Below are positions 52,614 through 62,172 of a stretch of DNA of 64,000 bases, one piece after another. The notes below the pieces were generated by a model. The model ran no database searches and was not told where the DNA came from. It saw nothing but the letters and a program-made list of their open reading frames with translations. The translations under genes were made by a program, and so were the position numbers. The stretch comes from Rhizopus arrhizus. Lineage: Eukaryota; Mucoromycota; Mucoromycetes; Mucorales; Rhizopodaceae. Location of the stretch: assembly GCA_024220505.1 (NCBI GenBank), contig JAKZZE010000004.1, positions 2,232,001-2,296,000 on the forward strand. The letters are read 5' to 3'. Positions within the stretch are counted from its first letter, which is position 1. Every line of letters begins with the position of its first letter.

Positions 52614-53028
52614 TGATGTATCCATCATTCATAACTCGATATGAAAACAGTATTAATAAGCTACATGTAAAATATATCCAATAGATAGGCTACAGGTTAA
52701 TTCGGATAATCTTCATTAAGGATAAGATGCTGCGTAATTGCACGGTTAAATTATATTAAACCCAGGGACTAAATCACAGTCAATAGCAATCAATCATATA
52801 CGAGTATTCTATGGATAAATGCTTACTATGACAAAGATAACAATGGAGGAACACGTAACCATTATCTATTTGTCATCAGTTATATCATACTCATTAATTA
52901 TTAATCCATGATATGAAATATTATTCGTGTATGAAAAGTATAAATAGAGTATCACTTTCTTATTAAATAAAACAACCTCTTTATCGAGTCTCGTCCTCTC
53001 TTGTTCCTTTCTATCCTTGGATAAATCA
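52614..53028 (+). repeat. Solo LTR of the chromovirus family
   Basis: 415 bp from TGATGTATCC to TGGATAAATCA, nearly identical to the LTRs of the full element at 56127-62066. It is flanked by the 5-bp target duplication AATAT (52609-52613 and 53029-53033). It carries the same TATAAATAG box and poly(A) signal region. It differs by scattered substitutions, for example near 52827 and 52853. Confidence 0.95.
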
Positions 53029-53049
53029 AATATTCCTGATATTGGATTG

Positions 53050-53736
53050 TGTCATGTTTTGACATGTCAATAAGATACAGTCTTATCATTCTGGACTAAA
53101 TCTTTACAAATGAGTTTGAATAAGAATAGAACCTGATAATTATCACTGCCCTAAACAGCCAAGTTTCACTTTCATCTCAACAGTTGATTATTAACATCAG
53201 TCTATAAAATTTTTCTTATACATGTCAAATCATATCGGTCGTAACTGAAGTGTTTTAAGTATTCAAAAATAAGATAAAGAACAATTAACGAGACCGAACA
53301 ATAGTTCTAAAGTCGAATACTTTTATTAAAGAAAGATTTCAAGGCTATTTATATTAGTTGAGCAAGACCTGAGATTAGATGACAAAAATAGTTACGACCG
53401 ATATGATTTGACATGTATAAGAAAAATTTTATAGACTGATGTTAATAATCAACTGTTGAGATGAAAGTGAAACTTGGCTGTTTAGGGCAGTGATAATTAT
53501 CAGGTTCTATTCTTATTCAAACTCATTTGTAAAGATTTAGTCCAGAATGATAAGACTGTATCTTATTGACATGTCAAAACATGACAGTAACTATTTTTGT
53601 CATCTAATCTCAGGTCTTGCTCAACTAATATAAATAGCCTTGAAATCTTTCTTTAATAAAAGTATTCGACTTTAGAACTATTGTTCGGTCTCGTTAATTG
53701 TTCTTTATCTTATTTTTGAATACTTAAAACACTTCA
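53050..53736 (+). repeat. Outer solo LTR (second family), split by a nested copy
   Basis: A 341-bp LTR in two pieces, 53050-53245 and 53592-53736, beginning TGTCATG and ending CACTTCA. It is flanked by the 5-bp target duplication GATTG (53045-53049, 53737-53741). The right piece contains TATAAATAG (53629-53637) and an AATAAA signal, showing plus-strand orientation. No internal region of this family is in the window. Confidence 0.92.
53246..53586 (-). repeat. Nested solo LTR of the same family, opposite orientation
   Basis: 341 bp beginning TGAAGTG and ending CATGACA, the exact reverse complement of the outer LTR over the 195-bp arm I compared base by base. It is flanked by the target duplication GTAAC (53241-53245, 53587-53591), which lies inside the outer LTR. 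Confidence 0.92.
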
Positions 53737-53741
53737 GATTG

Positions 53742-55045
53742 GATTTTGTTGTTTTAGTTGATACTTCTTCTTATCAAAGAACTCTCATTAATACAAAACA
53801 TAATTTTTTTTGGAATATGTAATTAGAATTAATTGTATGATCTTATTTAAATAAACTTTTATTTTATTTTATTTAATTATGATCTTGTATTAAGACTTAT
53901 ATTTATCAATGTCAATTACAATCAGTTACTGTTTTACAACACCGACCAAAATCCGACTTTGTCAGCATATCGTTGTTAACAATAGAACCAACCAATAGTA
54001 AATAGAAATAAATAATAAATAAACTTGAATTTGTGAGGAAAGCTGCCTTTTGTTTTTATAAAACAATACAACTATTTATATGCTTTTATGATGAGGTCCA
54101 GAAATCTTTCGAATTTTCTCAATTGTCCCAGATAGCGGGGTCGTAATGAGAACAGCGTCTCATGGACATCAGGAACACATCTTTTGTTCGGACCGCACAA
54201 CCCTTGCTGTCCGGACCGGACCAATATATTGAACTTTATGTTTTTTGGTTACGACAAGTGTGAATTACGCGGTAGTTTAGACTATGAAAGTGAAGGACTT
54301 GCGGGTAGTTAAGAAATAAGGAAAACCGTTAACCAAGAAGCCGGTAAGTGTTCGTTTGTTAGATTTTAGGAATACCAAAGAAAACAGCAGTTCACCAGAG
54401 AAAATAACCCTGTCTATCCAGACAGAAAACCAAAGACAAAAAATTAGGCCTTCGAAAAAAGGTATTGTTTATTGATTCGCATAAGTTATTCTTTTATACA
54501 TTATTGAAAATAAACTAAATTAACAAATGATATCAAACATAACACAATTGAAGGAAATGATGTAAATGGGAATGAGTGAATGTAAACTAAACTTGTGGCA
54601 TAAGGAGATTTAGAACAATATAAACTATTTTAGCGTCAAACATGTCAGGGAAATACTAGAATAAAAATGGTAAATCAAAGGAAAGAAATTTAAGCTTTGA
54701 GCAATGATCAATGCTGTTGAAGCTCCGCCGAGACAACACCGAAATCAAACCCAGATTTCTTACACCCCGTCATCGACTCGCTACCGACCCCCCAGGTCAC
54801 CAACAGACATCTTTCATTTTCTCGAATTTCTTTCACATTGACTTACTCATTCCATTCGGCCATGACCAAGTTGAGCTAGACCCAAGAAGAAGACGACCCA
54901 AAGCTTCACCTCTTTAAGGCGAGTATTACTGCACCAAAAAGGAACTAGTTTAGTTATCCAGAACTTCTTTAAAAAGAACTAAAAATTTTGCCACACAAAT
55001 TGAGTTTATTATCTCATATTTCCGGGTACTGTCACAAGCATGGAT
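53742..55045. other. Transposon-rich spacer, unassigned
   Basis: No gene accepted. A GC-richer patch near 54125-54230 contains TGTCCGGACCGGACC and GTTCGGACCGCACAAC; it looks like a fragment of an unrecognised repeat. The 68-codon frame at 54711-54917 is Arg/Pro rich with no recognisable domain. Confidence 0.3.
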
Positions 55046-55121
55046 GGGGATGTAGCTCAGGTTAAAGATTTTGTTTTTATTTAATAGGAAGATATTTGCA
55101 GGCGACTAAAAAGTCATTATT
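55046..55121 (+). repeat. Short repeat, copy A, with tRNA-Ala-like head
   Basis: Begins GGGGATGTAGCTCAG, identical to the first 15 bases typical of eukaryotic tRNA-Ala including the A box, then GTTAAAGATTTT. Later blocks TTGCAGGCGAC and GTCATTATTGC also match copy B at 62097. The anticodon and T arms of a tRNA are absent. Confidence 0.6.
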
Positions 55122-55326
55122 GCATCTTCAAGTACAAAAAAAGAGAATAAGATACAAAAAAAGGAGCCTGAGAAACAGAAAAACTCCAAAAAAAAGATAA
55201 AGAAAAAAGATCAGATTGACTGCCTACTTCCACTACTTAGCTTACCTACTGTCACAACCCAACGGTAAGGAACTTTGATGGCTTTACTTCCGTGGGGGAT
55301 CAGCAGGAGACAGACAAAGAAGGGTT

Positions 55327-56126
55327 TCAGTCAGGGTGACGAGAAGAACTTGAATACCATAAGGCACCAGGAGAAGAGTCAATAGCATAGAAGCTATCAG
55401 GACGGCAGAGGCGTTGGATGTGCCAGAGCATTAACAGAAGAGAAGACCACCAAGGAGGACAGCGAGCTGAGCGACCAAGAGGCAACGAGGAAAGAGCAAA
55501 GTCCATGGGATAAGTCCCAGGAGGACAGCGAGGAAGGTCAGACCAAAGGAAAGACGGGATCAAATCGCACTCAAGAAAGTGGCGACGGGAACGACGATCA
55601 CGGCCACAAGGACAGTCTTCAGGCTTACCTGGCAGCCAGCCAAGACGCCAACGAACCAAGAGAGAGCGTTCTGCACGGGTTGCAGGAACGTAAAGAACGG
55701 GATCAACCACCAGAGCAGGGCGACATGCGCGTAGGAGAACCTGGGTAGTGGAGGTGACGAGAGAGATGACCTGACGCTCACGATACTGGCGAAAGAAGGT
55801 CTTGAGCCGAGCATCGGAGGACGGAAGAGGTGAAGGCAAAGCCAAGAAGAGCGGATTCTTTTCAAGATGGACCTTGATGCGAGATACTGGAAGCGTTGAC
55901 GATAGCAGAGACAGCAGGCAAGAACCAGGGAGAGAGCGAGCACGAAGACAGTAGCGAGTTGTAAGCACATCTATGCGGTGGTGCATAGATGGCAAGGTTG
56001 TCATATGTTTGATAACCAACGTAGAGGAGGTGGCATGGCCACCTACCATCATACGAAGGCATCGGTCTTGTAAGCGGTCAATTTCTTTAACTTGAGCAGC
56101 AGAAAACTTGGAAATGGCGAGGCCAT
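55327..56126 (-). pseudogene. LINE (non-LTR retrotransposon) ORF2, C-terminal part
   Basis: A 272-codon open frame, of which codons from GLAISKF onward belong to the LINE. It has the post-RT region typical of LINE ORF2: LQDRCLRMMVGG, LTTRYCLRARSLPGS, a long helical part, RWRLGWLPG, and a terminal zinc-knuckle-like CPCGRDRRSRRHFLEC. Its base composition is clearly GC-richer than the host genes. The Gypsy element interrupts it at 56126: the minus-strand continuation beyond the 3' LTR (62096-62067) reads FVRPKFEYG, which joins in frame to GLAISKF. The reverse transcriptase core is missing, so the copy is 5' truncated and dead. Confidence 0.75.
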
Positions 56127-56531
56127 TGATGTATCCATCATTCATAACTCGATATGAAAACAGTATTAATAAGCTACATGTAAAATATATCCAATAGATA
56201 GGCTACAGGTTAATTCGGATAATCTTCATTAAGGATAAGATGCTGCGTAATTGCACGGTTAAATTATATTAAATCCAGGAACTAAATCACAGTCAATCAT
56301 ATACGAGTATTCTATGGATAAATGCTTATGATGACAAAGATAACAATGGAAGAACACGTAACCATTATCTATTTGTCATCAGTTATATCATACTCATTAA
56401 TTATTAATCCATAACATGAAATATTATCCGTGTATGAAAAGTATAAATAGAGTATCATTTTCTTATTAAATAAAGCAATCTCTTTATCGAGTCTCGTCCT
56501 CTCTTGTTCCTTTCTATTCTTGGATAAATCA
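56127..56531 (+). repeat. 5' LTR of the chromovirus
   Basis: 405 bp, TG...CA ends, TATAAATAG at 56442-56450 and AATAAA at 56469-56474. It lacks ten bases present in the 3' LTR and in the solo LTR (one unit of AGCAATCAAT near 56296), and differs by substitutions near 56274-56281. Confidence 0.95.
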
Positions 56532-56582
56532 TTTTTTTTGACGAATTCTCTTTACTCTATTATTACTACGCTATTCTCAAAC

Positions 56583-59500
56583 ATGTCTATCAACTCTAAT
56601 CTTTTGGCTTACAACGAAGAAACCCTTCTTTCTGAAAGTGACCCTGCTTTCATTGGTCCTAGACTTGAAAAGCCCTCCATGGTTAATGGGATTGAACTTC
56701 CTCTTACTGGATCTCCAAACTCTATTACAGAAGATATAGAGATGGAAGAAGTTGAACCCAGGGCTATGGCCTCTCCACTCGCTGGTGTCAAGGGCAGTGG
56801 CGCAGCACCACCTTCTCAGGTCTCGGGTAGTCGTAATTTGACGGCTACCGTCCAGACTTTGACGAAACAGGTAGAACAAATTGCTGCGGCTATCACAGGT
56901 CAAGAGCTTTCAGGAAAGCAACTGGCTAACCTTTCCCGTGAATACACGACCAAGTCTACCATCTTGGCCTCCTTGTTGGACTTGCAAGCAAAATTGGCTA
57001 ATAACTTGACTATACAGACCAATGGCTCTGCAATTAACGGTTCTAACAGTCAACCTACGGTGGTTCCTCAAAACTTACCTTTGTTTCAGTACACTGGTAA
57101 TGTAGAGAACTCAGCATTGCCCGTCTTTAAAGACATTGCTGACTGTATCCGACGTTTTGAGGATATACTCTTTGCGTACCGCTTGGATGTACAGGTGCAT
57201 TGGCAGCGCCTCATCCCTTTCTCCCTTACCCATACTCAGCGTTCTTGGTATGATGAATTACGGGTAAAGAAGAATTTATCTTGGACCATATTCAAGGAAC
57301 AATTAACCTTGAAATATGGCATCGAATCCACTGAGGCTCAAGCCCACGCCTCAAGAGAGCTGTTAACCATCAGCATGCAACCTGATGAATCTGTGGAAAA
57401 ATACACTGACCGCTTCTTGAAGCTCAAGCGTGAAGCCACTCCCGTAGCTGACGATTTTTTGGCTATTTTGTTTGTGAACTCCCTCACTAGTAGCCTCCAA
57501 AATCATGTCAACATGGCCATCGTCAGTCTTGATCAGGAGGCAAAGAATGACATAAACCTCCTTTCTAGTATCGCAAGAAAGTTTCATACGAAACAACAGA
57601 CCTTGCCCCATATGTCAACTAAAAAATTCAATAACCAACCCTCTCAAGTCAACGGGTTGAACCCGCCCAGTGGTATTCATAAAAGAAACCACCGTACGGA
57701 TGGAAGGACTTGTATCATCCATGGAAAGTGCAACCACACAACAGATCGTTGTAAAAAGGCTCAGGAACTTGGAATTGCTAACAGTATGAACAAAGAGACA
57801 TCTAGTAAGCGTTGCTTTAAATGCAACGCTCCTTTTACTAGGGAGCATTTAAATGTTTGCCCTAAAAGGAATCAACCTCTTTCTGCTGGTTCTGCCTCCT
57901 CCTCCTCTACTGCACCTACCATAACCAGGGCATTCCGCTCACTTCAGTTGACTGGCAGTGAAGATAAAGCAATGGGTACAAATGCTTCTAAATACAACCC
58001 TGCCAACCAACAAAGCCACGATGAAGAACAGGATCTTGACGATAAAGCCGTCAAGGACATCCACTACTACTCATCATTATGTAAGTTGCAACCGTTTAAT
58101 ACAAAACTTCACAGTTTTAATAACAAACGTACTGATTCCTTTTTTGTACCCATCACTATAGAAAATGTCCGTACTTGGGCTTTGGTTGATACTGGGTGTA
58201 ATACTTCTACGATCTCTCCTGACCTAGCAAAAATTATAAACGTTAGAACTTTTCCTGTTTCAGGAAAATTACAATTAGCTAGTTTGGATACCTTGGTATC
58301 TAGAACTGCTATTACAGATCAAATAAAAGTATTTTATAACGGAATCAATGTCTTACATGAATTTGAAATTTTTAAGTTTGATAAGGATATACCTATTTGT
58401 ATTGGTACAGATCTTATGCCTAAGTTAAACATTAACTTGACAGGTTTAGCTGTTACGTGGGATAGTCCTAATATCTCTACAATACCTGATCCAATAGACC
58501 CTTCACCTATCAAACCTAATAAGTCACCCGCTGGTACTCACCAACAGCGTGAACAACTTATGGACGCATTACAGCCATATTTGAGCGCCAATGCTAAGAT
58601 CCCTAGCACGTCTGCATGTCCTCTACCTGAAGCGATAGTTCGCTTGGAAACTGAACCAGGTAAAACCACTTATAGACGACAGTATCCTATTGCACTGTCA
58701 ATCCAGCCTAAAGTACAAGAACAGGTTGATAAATGGTTAGCAGATGGTGTAATTGAAATAGCTCCTCCTAATACTGCATTTAACTCTCCTTTGTTGACTG
58801 TACGTAAAAAGGATGCTAATGGTAATTATAGTGACGATGTACGGGTGTGTATAGACCCCAGACATATCAATGCAATACTCATAAAAGATCGTACCGACCG
58901 CTTTCAATTACCATTGATAGCTGAGTTGCATCAAAAAATGAGTGCTGCGACACTATTCACAGTACTTGACCTCAAACAAGCTTTTCATCGGTTACCTCTA
59001 GCTGATGAGCATAGAGCCCTTACAGCTTTTACATTTAACGGTCAACAATATCAATTCTGTAGAGCACCATTCGGTTTGACCCCTATACCAAATCATTTCC
59101 AACGTGTGCTAACTACCCTCTTACATGACTTGCCATACGTTACATGTTTCATTGATGATTTAACTATCGGTACTGGACCCGATATTGAGGAACATATCAA
59201 ATGCGTAAATACTGTCATCGAACGACTTACATCAGCTAAATTTATTCTTAACATTGATAAATGTCACTTTATGCAAACTTCGGTAAACATCCTAGGGTTC
59301 ACTATTAGTCACAATAGTCTCTCATTGGATAGCAGAAAGGTTGCAAATGCTTTAGCATGGCCAATACCAAAGACTGGAAAAGATATACAACGCTTTCTAG
59401 GCCTCGCTAATTATTTTCGAAGTCATCTCCCAAATTTCTCTACCATGACCGCACCGTTAGATAAACTACGTAACGAAGGTTCATTGGAACACATTTGGAC

Positions 59501-61445
59501 TGACAAATACCTACAGGCTTTTCGAAATATACAAACAGCCTTATCTAATGCTCCTGTTCTGTCTATACCTGACATGCGTCATGAATTACAGCTAGCTACA
59601 GATGCTAGCAACACAGGAATTGGCGGTGTACTTTATCAAATTATTGACGATAAAACTCGCTATATTGGATTCGCAGCAAGAGCACTGTCGAAGTCAGAAA
59701 TGAACTACTCGACAACTAAACGAGAGCTGTTAGCCATCTGTTATCTTTTTGAAAGATTTCACAAGTGGTTGTATGGATCTCAATTCACGCTGTATACTGA
59801 TCATAAAAGTTTGGTCTATCTTGGCACACAAAACATTCCTAATCCCATGATGCTGAATTGGTTCGAAACTATTTTCAACTATACATTCAAAGTAATCCAT
59901 CGTCCAGGAATTGAAAATGTGTTGCCGGATTCACTTTCTCGTCTTTTTTCAGACGATACGGAAAAAAGACTGGGGGGAGATAATAATCCTCAGCAACTTT
60001 CCATAAAAAATAAAAATACAAAGTCACAGAGTAAACGTACTACAGACAACAGTACAAACATAAAACAAAGAGCTGTACAGCTAGTAGACTACATGACACC
60101 ACCAGAAGAGGAACGTCATAACCTATTATTAAAGGCACATCTACTTGGACACTTTGGGGCTGATGCTATTGTAAAGACAATCCACAATGATAATTTGCAC
60201 TGGATTAATATTAAAAAAGATGCATTGCAGCTAGTATCCAATTGTCCTGAATGTCAACAATTTAATATTGGCAAACACGGGTATCACCCTCCCCGTAGTA
60301 TTCTACCAGATGGTCCTTTTGATCACGTCTGTATTGACCTCGGTACCCTGAACATTACATCAACAGAAGGACATAATTTCATTTTAGTCCTAGTTGATCT
60401 CTTCACAAGATTTACAATTCTAAGACCATTAATGGATAAAACTGCAGTATCCATAGCTAATGAACTTAGAGATATCTTTTGCACTTTTGGTTGGCCCAAA
60501 AAGCTTAGTTCAGATAACGGTACAGAATTCACTAATGAAATATTTAATTCATTAATGGAAACCTGTGGTATTGACCATAGACTTTCACTGCCTTATAACC
60601 CATTGGGAAATTCGACTAACGAATCGTTTATCGGAATAGCCAAACGAGCTCTTGTTAAAAGATTACAAGGCAAGAAAGACGAGTGGAATCTTTTCCTTCC
60701 TAGTATTCAATATGCTATGAATTGCAAATATTCTAGATTACACCATTCCAGACCATTTGTGCTTATATATAATAGACAACCAAATGAATTCCAGGATTAT
60801 TCCAATACACAATCCTCAATACCTAACTCTAGTCAGCAGTATGCTAAAGCACTAGAAAATAAATTAGACAATATGAACAACATAGTAATCCCTGCTATAC
60901 GTAACCGTATTATGACTACTCAAAGAACTGACAACGAGTATTTTACAAAGAAACACCGCATTGTACATCAACAATTTCCTAATAATAGCGAAGTTATGAT
61001 AAAAAATGTGAATAGAAATAGTAAAACTGACCCAAGGTACGAGGGCCCCTTTGTCGTACATGGAGTCACAAAAAATGGTAGCTACATTTTGACGGATAAA
61101 ACAGGTACACTATTATCGCGCGACGTACCTACCTCGCACATCAAACTCATCTCTACAGACAACGTTGTTAATAATCGCGCTGACCAACAACAGTACGATG
61201 TGCAGGCAATTATCCAACATAAAGGAAATAACACTAGTAATTATAAATACCTAGTAAGATGGAAAGGTTATCCTCCAGAATATGATACCTGGGAACCTGC
61301 CTCAAGTTTTGATGACATGAGTATGATAGAACAGTACTGGGCAAGACGTAACGTCAATAATAACATTGGCAAACGTAAACGCTCATCTCATACCAATGTT
61401 CCAACCAAGACTAATAATTTTAACAAACGAAACAAGACAAAGTAA
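56583..61445 (+). CDS. Gag-Pol polyprotein with C-terminal chromodomain
   Basis: Single frame of 1620 aa from the first ATG (56583). Order: a Gag capsid-like region (RFEDILFAYRLDVQVHWQ, KLKREATPVADDFLA), cysteine/histidine clusters (CIIHGKCNHTTDRC, RCFKCNAPFTREHLNVCP), aspartic protease ALVDTGCNTS (Asp at about 536), reverse transcriptase with FTVLDLKQAFHRLPL and the catalytic CFIDDLTIG (Asp 858-859), RNase H with TDASNTGIGG and YTDHKSLVYL, integrase HHCC (HLLGHFGADA, CPECQQF) and DDE core (CIDLGTL, SSDNGTEFTNEIF, GNSTNESF). The chromodomain near 1538-1590 (YKYLVRWKGYPPEYDTWEP) is the mark of chromoviruses and directs integration to modified chromatin in known members. No stop codon or frameshift interrupts it. 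Confidence 0.97.
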   Translation: MSINSNLLAYNEETLLSESDPAFIGPRLEKPSMVNGIELPLTGSPNSITEDIEMEEVEPRAMASPLAGVKGSGAAPPSQVSGSRNLTATVQTLTKQVEQIAAAITGQELSGKQLANLSREYTTKSTILASLLDLQAKLANNLTIQTNGSAINGSNSQPTVVPQNLPLFQYTGNVENSALPVFKDIADCIRRFEDILFAYRLDVQVHWQRLIPFSLTHTQRSWYDELRVKKNLSWTIFKEQLTLKYGIESTEAQAHASRELLTISMQPDESVEKYTDRFLKLKREATPVADDFLAILFVNSLTSSLQNHVNMAIVSLDQEAKNDINLLSSIARKFHTKQQTLPHMSTKKFNNQPSQVNGLNPPSGIHKRNHRTDGRTCIIHGKCNHTTDRCKKAQELGIANSMNKETSSKRCFKCNAPFTREHLNVCPKRNQPLSAGSASSSSTAPTITRAFRSLQLTGSEDKAMGTNASKYNPANQQSHDEEQDLDDKAVKDIHYYSSLCKLQPFNTKLHSFNNKRTDSFFVPITIENVRTWALVDTGCNTSTISPDLAKIINVRTFPVSGKLQLASLDTLVSRTAITDQIKVFYNGINVLHEFEIFKFDKDIPICIGTDLMPKLNINLTGLAVTWDSPNISTIPDPIDPSPIKPNKSPAGTHQQREQLMDALQPYLSANAKIPSTSACPLPEAIVRLETEPGKTTYRRQYPIALSIQPKVQEQVDKWLADGVIEIAPPNTAFNSPLLTVRKKDANGNYSDDVRVCIDPRHINAILIKDRTDRFQLPLIAELHQKMSAATLFTVLDLKQAFHRLPLADEHRALTAFTFNGQQYQFCRAPFGLTPIPNHFQRVLTTLLHDLPYVTCFIDDLTIGTGPDIEEHIKCVNTVIERLTSAKFILNIDKCHFMQTSVNILGFTISHNSLSLDSRKVANALAWPIPKTGKDIQRFLGLANYFRSHLPNFSTMTAPLDKLRNEGSLEHIWTDKYLQAFRNIQTALSNAPVLSIPDMRHELQLATDASNTGIGGVLYQIIDDKTRYIGFAARALSKSEMNYSTTKRELLAICYLFERFHKWLYGSQFTLYTDHKSLVYLGTQNIPNPMMLNWFETIFNYTFKVIHRPGIENVLPDSLSRLFSDDTEKRLGGDNNPQQLSIKNKNTKSQSKRTTDNSTNIKQRAVQLVDYMTPPEEERHNLLLKAHLLGHFGADAIVKTIHNDNLHWINIKKDALQLVSNCPECQQFNIGKHGYHPPRSILPDGPFDHVCIDLGTLNITSTEGHNFILVLVDLFTRFTILRPLMDKTAVSIANELRDIFCTFGWPKKLSSDNGTEFTNEIFNSLMETCGIDHRLSLPYNPLGNSTNESFIGIAKRALVKRLQGKKDEWNLFLPSIQYAMNCKYSRLHHSRPFVLIYNRQPNEFQDYSNTQSSIPNSSQQYAKALENKLDNMNNIVIPAIRNRIMTTQRTDNEYFTKKHRIVHQQFPNNSEVMIKNVNRNSKTDPRYEGPFVVHGVTKNGSYILTDKTGTLLSRDVPTSHIKLISTDNVVNNRADQQQYDVQAIIQHKGNNTSNYKYLVRWKGYPPEYDTWEPASSFDDMSMIEQYWARRNVNNNIGKRKRSSHTNVPTKTNNFNKRNKTK

Positions 61446-61651
61446 CGAGCTGAATATGATCTTTTCCCATTACTTTTTTCCTCAAGAGGTTTTTTGGGTT
61501 TTTATCGATTATATACCAGAAGAGCATACTCTCTCTTTCCTCTACACTTACGTCTTTAATATAAACAGCCTACGCAATCATATTGGATATGATCCCTGTA
61601 CTCTTCGTTATTCATGATGCTCATCGGTTGTTCCAACCTGGAAGGGGGCAA

Positions 61652-62066
61652 TGATGTATCCATCATTCATAACTCGATATGAAAACAGTATTAATAAGCT
61701 ACATGTAAAATATATCCAATAGATAGGCTACAGGTTAATTCGGATAATCTTCATTAAGGATAAGATGCTGCGTAATTGCACGGTTAAATTATATTAAACC
61801 CAGGGACTAAATCACAGTCAATAGCAATCAATCATATACGAGTATTCTATGGATAAATGCTTATGATGACAAAGATAACAATGGAAGAACACGTAACCAT
61901 TATCTATTTGTCATCAGTTATATCATACTCATTAATTATTAATCCATAACATGAAATATTATCCGTGTATGAAAAGTATAAATAGAGTATCATTTTCTTA
62001 TTAAATAAAGCAATCTCTTTATCGAGTCTCGTCCTCTCTTGTTCCTTTCTATTCTTGGATAAATCA
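61652..62066 (+). repeat. 3' LTR of the chromovirus
   Basis: 415 bp, TGATGTATCC to TAAATCA, same length as the solo LTR at 52614. Followed directly by the target duplication GCCAT and the resumed LINE sequence. Confidence 0.96.
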
Positions 62067-62096
62067 GCCATATTCGAATTTTGGACGGACAAAAGT

Positions 62097-62172
62097 GGGG
62101 ATGTAGCTCAGGTTAAAGATTTTATATTTTATTGGATAATTGCAGGCGACAAATATGTCATTATTGCTATCC
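62097..62172 (+). repeat. Short repeat, copy B, with tRNA-Ala-like head
   Basis: Begins GGGGATGTAGCTCAG, then GGTTAAAGATTTT. The shared blocks TTGCAGGCGAC and GTCATTATTGC follow with small indels compared with copy A at 55046. It abuts the interrupted LINE fragment. It may be a truncated tRNA-derived SINE or a LINE-associated sequence. Confidence 0.6.

Larger units (their letters stand above)
56127..62066 (+). mobile_element. Complete Ty3/Gypsy chromovirus
   Basis: 5,940 bp with 5' LTR 56127-56531, internal region, and 3' LTR 61652-62066, flanked by the target duplication GCCAT (56122-56126, 62067-62071). A purine-rich tract GGAAGGGGGCAA abuts the 3' LTR as the polypurine tract. One open gag-pol frame fills the interior. 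No obvious tRNA-complementary primer-binding site follows the 5' LTR (the next bases are a T run and GACGAATTC). The copy looks structurally intact and recently inserted. Confidence 0.96.

Noticed and set aside
53050..53736. Initial reading as a split direct-repeat DIRS/Ngaro element or as an invertible switch
   Set aside because: The pieces and two 5-bp target duplications fit exactly one LTR inserted into another, which needs no special element type.
55046..55121. Functional tRNA-Ala gene
   Set aside because: Only the first ~15 bases match tRNA-Ala; anticodon, T arm and acceptor 3' strand are missing in both copies.
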